Part shown: positions 8,973-17,367 of the stretch, in pieces
Numbering within the stretch: the stretch's first letter is position 1
Layout of the letters: every line of letters starts with the position of its first letter
DNA from: Lentzea aerocolonigenes
Lineage (GTDB): Bacteria; Actinomycetota; Actinomycetes; Mycobacteriales; Pseudonocardiaceae
Direction: 5' to 3'
Assembly: GCF_000974445.1 (NCBI RefSeq)
Contig: NZ_BBOJ01000022.1
Span: forward strand, 186,001 to 250,000
DNA: 64,000 nucleotides
Made by a program: the position numbers and the translations under genes
The notes under the pieces: model-generated
The model's input: only the letters and a program-made list of their open reading frames with translations
Databases searched by the model: none
Told to the model about the DNA's origin: nothing

Positions 8973-9411
8973 ACACAGGCGCGGCAAGGTCCTGACCCCG
9001 TCAGGGCCTGCCGCATGCCGCGTCTCCGGACCACTTGTGGCGCAACAAATCCTCTACCCCTGACGCTGACAGCGTGGTCCATGAAGGACTCCTACCGCAC
9101 AAATCAGCGTGAAGCGGACTCGCGACAACGGACGAACCCAGCGCAAATCGACACCAACGTGCGCCGTCCCCACCACCGTCGTCGGCACGGCTCACCTCCC
9201 AGACCTCCACGAAGTCGAACCTCGGCGACCAGCGCGCGTTACTCCACATGCGCGCCTTGACACCCGAACTCCCTGATCACCGAACCACCGGTCTGACCCC
9301 CAGGAACTCACCGAAGATCGCCCCTCCGATCGTCGCGTTCCGTGTCTCCGTTGCGACACTAAGTCAGAACTGGGGATGTGAAGCTCGGCTCGAAGCTGAC
9401 AAAGTATCCGG
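8973..9411. other. Non-coding stretch between a membrane protein gene and a two-component system
   Basis: About 440 bases carry no ORF with coding character on either strand. The composition is less GC-biased than the flanks. I see no clear terminator, repeat or RNA gene. The promoter of the response regulator at 9412 must lie here, but no convincing -35/-10 pair stands out. Confidence 0.5.
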
Positions 9412-10095
9412 GTGCCAAATCCTGCACCGGCGCCGGAGCCGGTCCGACTGCTCCTCGTCGAGGACGACCAGGAAACGGCGGCGATGCTGGCCGAGCTGTT
9501 CGCGGACGAGGGCTACGAGGTCGACGTGGCCCTGGACGGGCAACAGGGACTGCACCTCGCGCTGAGCCGCAAGCCGGGCATCATCGTGCTCGACCGGGGA
9601 CTACCCGCGATCGACGGGCTGGAGCTCATGGTCCGGCTGCGGCGGGTGGGAGTGACCGCGAAGATCCTGATGCTGACCGGTCACGGTGACGTCTCCGAAC
9701 GGGTGCGAGGGCTGAACGCCGGCGCTGACGACTACGTCAGCAAGCCGTTCGACCTGGACGAGCTGATCGCCAGGGTGCGGGCCCTGCACCGCAGACACCT
9801 GGAACACACCGATCTGCTCCCTCTCGGCCAGGGGTACCTCGACCCTCGCCAGCGCGAGGTGCTGACCTCGAAGAGAGGCCTGGTCCAGCTGTCCGCCCGC
9901 GAATGCGACCTGCTCCGCACCCTCGCCGTCACGCCCGACGTCATCCGCCGGCGCTCGGACCTGCGCACCCAGGTGTTCCCGGAAGCCACCTCGGAGTCCA
10001 TCGTGGACACGTATGTGCACTACCTGCGCCGCAAGCTGGGGCGCGAGGTCATCCACACCGTGCACGGTCTCGGTTACCGCGCCGGGGTCGTGTGA
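9412..10095 (+). CDS. Response regulator, OmpR/PhoB family
   Basis: The 227-residue protein has a receiver domain (LLLVEDDQETAAML; phospho-acceptor Asp in IIVLDRGLPAIDG; Lys in DDYVSKPFDLDEL) and a C-terminal winged helix with LSARECDLLRTLAVTPD and the family-typical IVDTYVHYLRRKLG...IHTVHGLGYRAG. GTG at 9412 is the best start, although no strong ribosome binding site precedes it. The motif after the Asp reads RGLPAIDG rather than the usual MMPxxDG, common in one actinobacterial subgroup. Its stop overlaps the kinase start (TGATG). Confidence 0.93.
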   Translation: MPNPAPAPEPVRLLLVEDDQETAAMLAELFADEGYEVDVALDGQQGLHLALSRKPGIIVLDRGLPAIDGLELMVRLRRVGVTAKILMLTGHGDVSERVRGLNAGADDYVSKPFDLDELIARVRALHRRHLEHTDLLPLGQGYLDPRQREVLTSKRGLVQLSARECDLLRTLAVTPDVIRRRSDLRTQVFPEATSESIVDTYVHYLRRKLGREVIHTVHGLGYRAGVV

Positions 10096-11366
10096 TGGCC
10101 GCGCTCACCCGCACCCGCTGGTCGATCACCGCACGGCTGACGCTGCTGGCCACGGGGATCGTGCTGGTCATCGAGTGCGTCATCTACCTCATCACGGCGC
10201 ACATGCGTGAGAACGACACCCGCCACGACCTGATGTGGGCGATGGAGCACTCGTCGATCTCGAAGCCACCCGCGTGCACGTGGCTGGTCGTCGAACGCGA
10301 TGGAGTGGTCGCCGAGACCGCCGGACTGCCCGACGGCTTTCCGTTGTCCGAGAGCCTGCGCCACGCCGGCGAGCCGCGGTTCGAGCAGATCGAGATCGAC
10401 GGGCAGAGCTATCGCGTCCTCACGCAGCGGCGCGGCGACGAGTCCGTGCAGGTCGTCCTGGACGAGCGGTTCCACCTGCTGGAGAGGCAGAACCTGCTGA
10501 TCGCGTTCAGCGTGGCGCTGCTGCTGTCCGCGCTGACCGTGGTCGTCGTCGTCCCCGCCGGGAGCCGTTTCCTCTTCAACCAGGCGATAAAGCCGCTCAA
10601 CGAAGCCCTGGCGCGGCAACAGCGGTTCGTCGCCGACGCGAGCCACGAGCTGCGCGCGCCCCTGACCCAGCTGCACACCAGGGCACAGCTGCTGGCGCGC
10701 AAGGTGGACAGGATGAAGTGTCCGGAAGCCCTGGCCGAGGAGATGCGGCGGCTGGTCAACGGCACCCGCCAACTCGGTGACGTGGTCGACGACATCCTCC
10801 GCTCCGCGATCTCCGCCGAGCAGCCGCGGTCCGCCCTGGTGGACCTGGCGGAACTGGCGGACGAGGTGGTCGCGGCAGAGGACGCGCGAGCCTCCGAAAC
10901 GGGCCTGGTGCTGGAGGTCCGGCAGACACCAGGACAGTTCCTCGTGCCAGGAGAAGCATCCGCGTTGCGCCGGGTGGTCACCGCGTTGGTGGACAACGCG
11001 ATCGGCCACACGCCCGCGGACGGCACCATCGTCGTCACCCTGGAGACGCCGACCCGGACCACGGTTCGGTTGTCGGTGCGCGACAACGGAATCGGCTTCG
11101 ACCAGGCGGACGAGAGGTCGCTGTTCGAGCGCTTCAACCGCGGCACGGCAGGGCGCGGCCAGCGGTTCGGCATCGGGCTGTCGCTCGTCCGCGAGATCGT
11201 GGAAGCCCACCACGGCACGGTGTCGGCCGAGGGCAGACCTGGCGCCGGCGCGGTGTTCACCGTGGACCTGCCCGCCGCGACGCCGGCGATCACGTGGCCC
11301 TCCCTCGCGCCGGTCTCGGTGACGCGGCGAACCAGGTCCACGGGAGTTCACATCGCACGGCGGTAG
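10095..11366 (+). CDS. Sensor histidine kinase, OmpR-partner type
   Basis: The 423-residue protein has an N-terminal helix (about 12-35), a small extracytoplasmic region of roughly 95 residues, a second helix (about 135-160), then the HisKA box RFVADASHELRAPLTQL with the phospho-acceptor His, and HATPase_c motifs VDNAIGHTPADG, VRDNGIGFD and GQRFGIGLSLVREIVEAH. It is translationally coupled to the response regulator by a one-base overlap. The last 19 bases overlap the convergent LysR gene. The signal is unknown. Confidence 0.93.
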   Translation: MAALTRTRWSITARLTLLATGIVLVIECVIYLITAHMRENDTRHDLMWAMEHSSISKPPACTWLVVERDGVVAETAGLPDGFPLSESLRHAGEPRFEQIEIDGQSYRVLTQRRGDESVQVVLDERFHLLERQNLLIAFSVALLLSALTVVVVVPAGSRFLFNQAIKPLNEALARQQRFVADASHELRAPLTQLHTRAQLLARKVDRMKCPEALAEEMRRLVNGTRQLGDVVDDILRSAISAEQPRSALVDLAELADEVVAAEDARASETGLVLEVRQTPGQFLVPGEASALRRVVTALVDNAIGHTPADGTIVVTLETPTRTTVRLSVRDNGIGFDQADERSLFERFNRGTAGRGQRFGIGLSLVREIVEAHHGTVSAEGRPGAGAVFTVDLPAATPAITWPSLAPVSVTRRTRSTGVHIARR

Positions 11367-12301
11367 CCGGCCGGATCGGGTTCCACGACGAGGAACGGTT
11401 TGCGGGTGCGGAAGCGCTCGTCGGAGGCCATGGTGACGACGTCGGTCGCGACGGAGGCCAGCGGCGAGCCGGGCCGCCAGACGAGCACGGTGCGGCACCA
11501 GAGCGGTTCCTCGGCGAGGGGGCGGAGCACCACGTCGGGCACGGGCGGCGAGCTCATCGGGAACAGGCCGACGGTGGTGCCGGAGCCGACGATGGTGGCC
11601 GCGGTGCCGTGGTCGGCTCCGAAATGCCGGAACCGCGGCACGAACCCGGCACGCTCGCACGCGGTGCGCAGACTCTGCCGCAGGCCGCCCGCCTTGTCCG
11701 CCGGTGCGATCCAGTCGTACTCGGCGAGGTGGGCCAGGCGGATCCTGTCGCGGCCGGCCTCCGGGTGGTCGACGTGCAGGCCGACCAGCAGCGGCTCGAC
11801 CCCGAGGTCGCGGAAGATCAGCCCGTGCGGTTTCGGCGCCGGTGCGTCGGGATGCTCGGTGATCACCGCCAGGTCGAGCCGCGAAGTGCGCACCAGGTCC
11901 ACGACCTCGCCGGAATCGTCCTCCACGTAGGTGATCTGCTCGTGGTCCGGCCGCAGACCGCGCAACGCCGCGGCGACGGTGGAGATCCACGGGCTGTCCA
12001 CGCCTCCCAGCCGGATCGTCGCCGGCCCGCCGCCGTGCGCACGGGTGCGGGCCGTCGCGATCAGGTCGTCGAACTGACCGATCACCAACCGCGCGCCGTG
12101 CAGCACGTGGGTGCCCAGTTCGGTCGGCTCGACCCCGTGCGGACGGCGGAGGAACAGCGGCGCGCCGAACTCCCGCTCGATCCGGCTGAGCTGCGCGGTG
12201 AGCCCGGACTGGGCGATCCGCAACGAGGCCGCGGCCCGGCTGATGCTGCCCGCCTCGGCCACCGCCACGACGACCTGAAGATGCCGAATTCCCAACTCCA
12301 T
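11348..12301 (-). CDS. LysR family transcriptional regulator
   Basis: The 317-residue product has the LysR winged helix at the N-terminus: ELGIRHLQVVVAVAEAGSIS, then RAAASLRIAQSGLTAQLSRIEREFGAPLF. The C-terminal 220 residues form a periplasmic-binding-protein-like effector domain (GPATIRLGGVDSPW ... LGVEPLLVGLHVDHP). The ATG is preceded by GAGGGCG. It lies about 1.2 kb from the start of the 3-amino-4-hydroxybenzoate cluster and could regulate the flavodoxin gene or the cluster, but the sequence does not show this. Confidence 0.9.
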   Translation of the reverse strand: MELGIRHLQVVVAVAEAGSISRAAASLRIAQSGLTAQLSRIEREFGAPLFLRRPHGVEPTELGTHVLHGARLVIGQFDDLIATARTRAHGGGPATIRLGGVDSPWISTVAAALRGLRPDHEQITYVEDDSGEVVDLVRTSRLDLAVITEHPDAPAPKPHGLIFRDLGVEPLLVGLHVDHPEAGRDRIRLAHLAEYDWIAPADKAGGLRQSLRTACERAGFVPRFRHFGADHGTAATIVGSGTTVGLFPMSSPPVPDVVLRPLAEEPLWCRTVLVWRPGSPLASVATDVVTMASDERFRTRKPFLVVEPDPAGYRRAM

Positions 12302-12308
12302 GACGCCC

Positions 12309-12617
12309 TCACCTGTCCAGCCGGAAACATCTGATCACGAACGCGACCCCGATCAGGGACAGCAGCGTGGCCCGGATCGAGGAGGTGTACATCGCCCGCG
12401 GGAACGCGTGGTTCGCGGCGTCGGCCGGCCACGGCTCGCGCGGCGCGGCGGTCCTGGCGCCCTGCGCCGAGTCCACCGCCTGGTCGCGAACGGCTTCCGG
12501 CTGCGACGGCGCGATGTGCCGGTGGTAGTTCGCGATCAGCGTCGGCGACGACGGTCCGCGTCCGCGCCTTCCCTGGGTTTCCCCCACCGGCTTCCGGCAG
12601 CTCGGCATCCTTTTCAC
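12309..12617 (-). pseudogene. Possible remnant of a DHA2 MFS transporter C-terminus
   Basis: The 102-codon frame begins with a GTG overlapping the flavodoxin stop (GTGA), but its first 60 residues are polar and unlike any family I know. Its last 35 residues (ADAANHAFPRAMYTSSIRA, then a hydrophobic LLSLIGVAFVI and a basic end) resemble the last helix and tail of DHA2 exporters. I read it as a decayed or internally deleted transporter gene, formerly co-transcribed with the flavodoxin. It could instead be a genuine small membrane protein. Confidence 0.35.
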
Positions 12618-13219
12618 CGTGCCAGCGCCCTCTTGCCCGCGGCGACGACCCGCGCGTACGTGGCGACCCTTCTGCCCAGGTATTCAGCGGTCTCGAGATC
12701 CGCCTTGTGCATCAGTTCGGGTTCTTCGTCGACATTGGACTGCGCGGCGGCGCCGTGCGAGAAGCCCAGCCGGTTCAGGTCGTACTCACTGCCATTGGCG
12801 GAGCACCAGCCGGAACGCAGACCCAGATTGATCCAGACCATTCCGTGCTGGGCGGCGAAGGTCGTGAAGTACGCGAGCGTTCCTGACTTGTCACCGGCCT
12901 TCGCCCCCGAGTTCGTGAAGCCCGCGGCCAGCTTGTCCTGCCAGCGCCGAGTCAGCCAGCGGCGACTGCTGGCCTCCGCGAACTGGTGGAACGCGGCCGA
13001 GGCGGATCCCATGTACGTCGGCGCGCCGAAGATCACGGCGTCCGCGTCGTCCAGCTGGAACCACTGCTCAGAGGTGATCTTGTCCACCTCGACGACCGCG
13101 ACATCGGTGCCGGTCACGTCCAGGGCTCCCTGCCGCACCGCCGCGGCGAGCCTGCCCGTGTGGCCGCGCCCGCCGTGGCACGCCACCACCAGGCGCACCG
13201 GATCCGTCAGCTCGTTCAA
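12614..13219 (-). CDS. WrbA/flavodoxin-like NAD(P)H:quinone oxidoreductase
   Basis: From a TTG preceded by GCAGGAGG, the product is 201 residues, the usual length of WrbA-type flavodoxins. It begins with a beta strand and the FMN phosphate loop (VRLVVACHGGRGHTGRLA), continues with the isoalloxazine-contacting AVIFGAPTYMGSASAAFHQF, and has GTLAYFTTFAAQHGMVWINL later. These FMN proteins reduce quinones by two electrons or carry electrons. The longer frame from 13261 lacks a ribosome binding site. The gene is divergent from the biosynthetic operon. Confidence 0.82.
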   Translation of the reverse strand: MNELTDPVRLVVACHGGRGHTGRLAAAVRQGALDVTGTDVAVVEVDKITSEQWFQLDDADAVIFGAPTYMGSASAAFHQFAEASSRRWLTRRWQDKLAAGFTNSGAKAGDKSGTLAYFTTFAAQHGMVWINLGLRSGWCSANGSEYDLNRLGFSHGAAAQSNVDEEPELMHKADLETAEYLGRRVATYARVVAAGKRALAR

Positions 13220-13307
13220 GACGGCCTCCTGCTCTTCAACGAAGCACGGGACACGACACACAATTTGTCAGAAGAAAATGAGAAAGTTCTTAGAGCTCCA
13301 TCATGTG

Positions 13308-13335
13308 CGAGATCCGTCCGGATGGGCGGATCTCG
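13308..13335. promoter_or_regulatory. Hairpin between the flavodoxin gene and the biosynthetic operon
   Basis: CGAGATCCGTCC and GGGCGGATCTCG form 12-base arms (one T-G pair) with a 4-base loop. It lies upstream of both divergent genes and is not followed by a T-run, so it is more likely an operator or a transcript leader structure than a terminator. Confidence 0.4.
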
Positions 13336-13384
13336 ATGCGTCCACACAGCCCAAACGAAATCGTCTCGATTATCGTGAACCGAC

Positions 13385-13413
13385 ATAACTCCCGAGTTAT
13401 TGGCAAGAGTTAT
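13385..13413. promoter_or_regulatory. Candidate operator upstream of the biosynthetic operon
   Basis: ATAACTC-CC-GAGTTAT (13385-13400) is a perfect palindrome, and the half-site GAGTTAT recurs at 13407-13413, 13 bases on. This AT-rich cluster stands out from the GC-rich surroundings and lies about 100 bases before the first cluster gene, where a pathway regulator would bind. No regulator is assigned. Confidence 0.45.
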
Positions 13414-13509
13414 TTGTTCGGCGCCAGCGGCCGTGACTAGCCTTCCAACTCAGCGTTCCCCATTCACTTCCTTCGCTGAACCAAGTTTCACAAAGGAGGT
13501 TCAGACGGC

Positions 13510-14343
13510 ATGACGAATACCGGAAAGCTATTCAGGATGCGCCGGTTGTCCTCGGCGCACGACGGGCGACACCTCTTCGTCCCGCTGGACCACAGCGTGT
13601 CCGACGGTCCGGTCGTACCGCACGACCGGTGGCACGACCTGCTCCGAAGCCTGGTGGAGGGAGGAGCGGACGCGCTGATCGTCCACAAAGGACGCGCACG
13701 GCTGGTGCCGCCGGAGATCCTGGCGTCCTGTGCTCTCGTGGTGCATCTCAGTGCGGGCACCGCCCACGCCGCCGACACCAACTCCAAGGTCCTCGTCGGC
13801 ATGGCCGAGGACGCGCTGCGGCTGGGCGCCGACGCGGTCAGCGTGCACGTGAACATCGGTTCCGACACCGAGGAGCGCCAACTCGCCGACCTCGGCGCGG
13901 TCGCGACGGCGTGTGAAGCCTGGGGCCTGCCGCTGATCGCGATGATCTACCCGCGCGGACCGCGGATCGCCGACCCGCAGGACCCGACCTTGCTCGCCCA
14001 CGTCGTCAACATCGCCGCCGATCTCGGCGCGGACCTGGTGAAGACCTCGGTCACCCTGCCCGTGCGGCGGATGGCGGAGGTCGTGCTGAACGCGCCGATC
14101 CCGGTGCTCGCCGCGGGCGGACCCGTCGACGGCTCCGACCTGATCGCCTACGCCACCGAGGTGATGGCGGCGGGCTGCGCGGGCCTCGCGGTGGGCCGCA
14201 AGGTCTTCACCTCCTCCCACCCGGCATCGCTGGTGGCCCGGCTGGCCGCCGTGGTGCACGGGTCGCACGCCACGGTGTCGGATTCCGCGGCATACCAGGC
14301 CGACCTCTCCCGAATCCCGACGATGACGACAGGTGCCAGATGA
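13510..14343 (+). CDS. griI: GriI-type C7 aldolase (3-amino-4-hydroxybenzoate pathway, step 1)
   Basis: The 277-residue protein belongs to the DhnA/class I aldolase family. Visible residues include Asp27 in VPLDHSV, Tyr147 in MIYPRG and the Schiff-base Lys178 in ADLVKTS, with a C-terminal phosphate-binding GCAGLAVGRKVF. In grixazone-type pathways this enzyme condenses aspartate-4-semialdehyde with dihydroxyacetone phosphate to a C7 amino sugar-like intermediate. The next gene is the partner GriH, overlapping by four bases, which argues for this role and against the archaeal ADH synthase role. AAAGGAGGT precedes the ATG. Confidence 0.87.
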   Translation: MTNTGKLFRMRRLSSAHDGRHLFVPLDHSVSDGPVVPHDRWHDLLRSLVEGGADALIVHKGRARLVPPEILASCALVVHLSAGTAHAADTNSKVLVGMAEDALRLGADAVSVHVNIGSDTEERQLADLGAVATACEAWGLPLIAMIYPRGPRIADPQDPTLLAHVVNIAADLGADLVKTSVTLPVRRMAEVVLNAPIPVLAAGGPVDGSDLIAYATEVMAAGCAGLAVGRKVFTSSHPASLVARLAAVVHGSHATVSDSAAYQADLSRIPTMTTGAR

Positions 14344-15431
14344 CGCTCGCTTGGATCGACCTCCGGACCGTGGCCCCGCAGCACGTCGAAGGCGTCGTGG
14401 ACGCCGCCATCCACGCCCGGCTGCACGGCATCGTGTCCGACGACCCCGCCGTGCTGGCCACCCTGCCCCCGACCATCGCGAGCGTGCTGGTGGGCGCGGA
14501 CGAGAGCTTCACCGGCATCACCACGACCGTGGTCGCGGACCAGGCCGAGCTGGACGCGCTCGTGCTGACGGCAGGCGACCGCGAGAACGTCGCGGCGTGG
14601 GTGGACGTGCACGACGACCGCACGCTCAAGCTGGCGTGCGCCGCCGCCGTCGCACTGCCCTACAGCGTGGTGCGGTTCACCGACCCGACGAAGATCCCGC
14701 TGGAGATCGTGCTGGCCTCGGCCGACCGCGCTCCCGGCAAGCTGTTCACGGTCTGCGGCGACCTCGAGGAGGCGTCGATCGTGGTCGACGTGCTGGAGCG
14801 CGGCTCCGAGGGCGTGCTGCTCGCGCCGAAGGACGCGACCGAGGTCTTCGCGCTGAGCCGGATGCTGGAGACGACCAGCCCGAAGCTGGAGCTGTCGACG
14901 CTCGTCGTCGACCGCATCGAGCACCACGGCCTCGGCGACCGGGTGTGCGTCGACACCTGCACGCACTTCGAGGAGGACGAAGGCATCCTGGTCGGCTCGT
15001 TCTCGACCGGATTCCTGTTGAGCTGCAGCGAAACCCACCCGCTGCCGTACATGCCGACCCGACCGTTCCGGGTCAACGCGGGCGCGCTGCACTCCTACGT
15101 GCTCGGCCCGGACAACCGGACCAACTACCTGAGCGAACTGCGTTCGGGCAGCACGGTCCTCGCGGTCAACTCCGAGGGACGCACCCGCAGGGTCGTGGTC
15201 GGACGGTCCAAACTGGAGTCCCGCCCGTTGCTCAGCATCACCGCGCACTCCGTCGACGGCGTCGAGATCAGCCTGATCGTGCAGGACGACTGGCACGTCC
15301 GCCTGCTCGGTCCCGGCGGCAAGGTCCGCAACGTCACCGAGCTCCAGCAGGGCGACGAGCTGCTCGGCTACCTCGCGACCGACCAGCGGCACGTGGGCAT
15401 CCCGATCGGCGAATTCTGCAAGGAGCAGTGA
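14340..15431 (+). CDS. griH: GriH-type cyclase, DHQ synthase II family (3-amino-4-hydroxybenzoate pathway, step 2)
   Basis: The 363-residue product matches the archaeal-type 3-dehydroquinate synthase II family: CGDLEEASIVVDVLERGSEG, VCVDTCTHFEEDEGILVGS, and NAGALHSYVLGPDNRTNYLSEL. In secondary metabolism this family (GriH) converts the C7 intermediate from GriI to 3-amino-4-hydroxybenzoic acid. The start overlaps the griI stop (ATGA). The pair together is diagnostic for 3,4-AHBA formation, a building block with an ortho-aminophenol, which suits the diazotisation genes at the far end of the operon. Confidence 0.87.
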   Translation: MTLAWIDLRTVAPQHVEGVVDAAIHARLHGIVSDDPAVLATLPPTIASVLVGADESFTGITTTVVADQAELDALVLTAGDRENVAAWVDVHDDRTLKLACAAAVALPYSVVRFTDPTKIPLEIVLASADRAPGKLFTVCGDLEEASIVVDVLERGSEGVLLAPKDATEVFALSRMLETTSPKLELSTLVVDRIEHHGLGDRVCVDTCTHFEEDEGILVGSFSTGFLLSCSETHPLPYMPTRPFRVNAGALHSYVLGPDNRTNYLSELRSGSTVLAVNSEGRTRRVVVGRSKLESRPLLSITAHSVDGVEISLIVQDDWHVRLLGPGGKVRNVTELQQGDELLGYLATDQRHVGIPIGEFCKEQ

Positions 15432-15432
15432 G

Positions 15433-16809
15433 ATGCGGGGCCTTCTCGAGGAGCTGTTCGACGCTCATCCCGGCGAGCTGCCCTACCTGGTGCACGACGG
15501 ACGTGCCGTGTCCCGCGCCGAGGTTCGCGTGGCCGTGGCCGAGGAAGCCAAGGTGTTCGGTGGTTTCGGCATCGGGGACGGCTCGACCGTCCTGGTGCAG
15601 GTGCCGCCGAGCCGCACCCAGGTCGAGGTGGTGTTCGCGCTGTGGTCGCTGGGCGCGCAGGTGATGCTGGTGGATCACCGGCTCGCCCCCGCCGAAGTCG
15701 ACGCGCTGCGTTCCTTGTGCCGTCCGGAGTTCACCGTCCGAGCCATGGCCGGCGGGCGGTTCGCGATGGCGTTCCAGCCCGCCTACGAGGTGGTCACCAA
15801 GCACCACCGCGACGGTGAGCGGGCGACGACCGAGCACCGGCTGATCCAGTTCAGCTCGGGCTCGACCGGGCAACCGAAGGTGATCGGCCGGACTCCGGCG
15901 TCGCTGGCCGCGGAGGTCGAGCGGTTCACCCGGATCGACGGGATGCCCAGGACCGGCGAACGGCTGCTGTTGCTGAGCTCGACCGCGCACAGCTTCGGGC
16001 TGATCGCCGGGCTGTTGCACTCGCTCGCGGCGGGCGTGGCTGTGGTGTTCACCCGGCGACTGTCCGCCAGGGACGTGCTCTCCACCGCCGAGGAACACGA
16101 CGTGCACCTCATCTTCGGCACTCCCTTCCACTACGAACTGCTGACCACGGCGAAGTCCGCGCCCGCCCTGCCCTCCCTGCGGGCCGCGGTGTCCGGTGGC
16201 GAGCTGATGAGCGACGAGCTCGCCGAGGCGTTCCTGGAACGCTTCGGCTTCCGTCTCGGCGACTCCTACGGCACCACCGAGACCGGTGTGATCGCGATGG
16301 ACGTCAGCGGAACCTCCCGGCCGGCGGTCGGTCCGGTCGCGCCGGGCATCGTGGTGCGGATCAACCACGGCGAGCTGGAGGTGGAGCTGCCCGACGGCAC
16401 CCCGTACCTGCGAGGGTCCGATGTGGACAGATACGCCGCCGGCTGGCTGCGGACGTACGACCGGGCCGAGCGGGACGAGCACGGGACCGTGCGGCTGCTC
16501 GGCCGCAGCGACTCGCTGGTGGTGATCGGCGGGCTGAAGGTCGACCTGGTCGAGGTCGAGGCCGTGCTGCGCCAGCATCCCCGGATCACCGACGTGGTGG
16601 TGATCCACGCCGAGTCCATCGAGGCGTACGTGGCCACAGCCCAGGACGGTCCCGCCGCCGGGGAACTGACGGGCTGGTGCCGCGACCGGCTGGCCGCCTA
16701 CAAGGTCCCGCGGCTGATCCGGGTGCTGCCGGAACTTCCCCGCACCTCCAACGGGAAGTTGATCCGGCGCACGCAGGCCCTGCGCGAAGCCGTTTCCCAA
16801 CCGTCCTGA
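15433..16809 (+). CDS. Aryl acid adenylating ligase, ANL superfamily
   Basis: The 458-residue protein is a compact member of the acyl-CoA synthetase/aryl-AMP ligase superfamily. It has the P-loop SSGSTGQPK at about residue 140, the adenine-binding GDSYGTTETG at about 275, the hinge region LLGRSDSLVVIGGLKVDL and a C-terminal catalytic Lys in SNGKLIRR. The usual TGD motif reads TYD (GWLRTYDRAE). It starts one base after the griH stop. Because it stands between griH and the carrier genes, I infer that it activates 3,4-AHBA and loads it onto one of the carriers. CoA ligation is the alternative. Confidence 0.82.
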   Translation: MRGLLEELFDAHPGELPYLVHDGRAVSRAEVRVAVAEEAKVFGGFGIGDGSTVLVQVPPSRTQVEVVFALWSLGAQVMLVDHRLAPAEVDALRSLCRPEFTVRAMAGGRFAMAFQPAYEVVTKHHRDGERATTEHRLIQFSSGSTGQPKVIGRTPASLAAEVERFTRIDGMPRTGERLLLLSSTAHSFGLIAGLLHSLAAGVAVVFTRRLSARDVLSTAEEHDVHLIFGTPFHYELLTTAKSAPALPSLRAAVSGGELMSDELAEAFLERFGFRLGDSYGTTETGVIAMDVSGTSRPAVGPVAPGIVVRINHGELEVELPDGTPYLRGSDVDRYAAGWLRTYDRAERDEHGTVRLLGRSDSLVVIGGLKVDLVEVEAVLRQHPRITDVVVIHAESIEAYVATAQDGPAAGELTGWCRDRLAAYKVPRLIRVLPELPRTSNGKLIRRTQALREAVSQPS

Positions 16810-16834
16810 TTTCCCGACGCAGAAGGGTTGGCCC

Positions 16835-17104
16835 ATGCCGACGCTGGAGAAAGAGATCCGCGACTTCATCCTCACCACGGTCGTGGAGGAGATGAACCAC
16901 CCGATCGAGCCCGGCCAGATGACCAGCGAGAGCCCTCTGGGCAGCGGCGGGATCGACCTGGACTCGCTGAGCCTGATCGAGCTGACCATGCGCCTGGAAC
17001 GCCGGTTCAACGTGCAGTTCCCGGAGACCGACATCGAGCCGCTCAGCGCGATGACGCTGGGCGAGCTGGCCGCCGTCACCGTGGAGCGGGGCGCCACGGC
17101 ATGA
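16835..17104 (+). CDS. Acyl carrier protein (first of two)
   Basis: This 89-residue acidic protein carries the phosphopantetheine attachment motif in GGIDLDSLSLIELTMRLE, with Ser44. The helical layout and length are those of a free-standing acyl or aryl carrier protein. An AGAAGG site precedes the ATG. Its stop overlaps the start of the second carrier (ATGA). It probably carries the aryl starter or the growing chain for the neighbouring ketosynthase. Confidence 0.88.
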   Translation: MPTLEKEIRDFILTTVVEEMNHPIEPGQMTSESPLGSGGIDLDSLSLIELTMRLERRFNVQFPETDIEPLSAMTLGELAAVTVERGATA

Positions 17105-17367
17105 CCACGCGCGTGGAGATCACGACCGCGGTCGTGCGGGAACTGCTCTCCGACCCGAAGATCTACCCCGAACTGCCGGCGGACCTCGACGAGGACGCCG
17201 AGCTGGCGCTGGACTCGTTGGCGCTGGTGTGGTTCCTGCACCAGCTCGGCACCAGGTACGACCTGGTGGTCGAGCCGGCGGACGAACACCTCGCCGAGTT
17301 CGGATCGCTGCGCGGCATCACCGAGTACCTCCGCCGGGTGCAGGCGGGTGACTCCGGCGATGAGTGA
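17101..17367 (+). CDS. Acyl carrier protein (second of two)
   Basis: This 88-residue protein has the attachment motif ELALDSLALVWFLHQL (Ser39), followed by a typical helix III region. It diverges clearly from the first carrier, so the two probably serve different partners, for example aryl starter versus malonyl extender, which is inference. It overlaps the first carrier by four bases, and the ketosynthase start overlaps its last codons. Confidence 0.85.
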   Translation: MTTRVEITTAVVRELLSDPKIYPELPADLDEDAELALDSLALVWFLHQLGTRYDLVVEPADEHLAEFGSLRGITEYLRRVQAGDSGDE

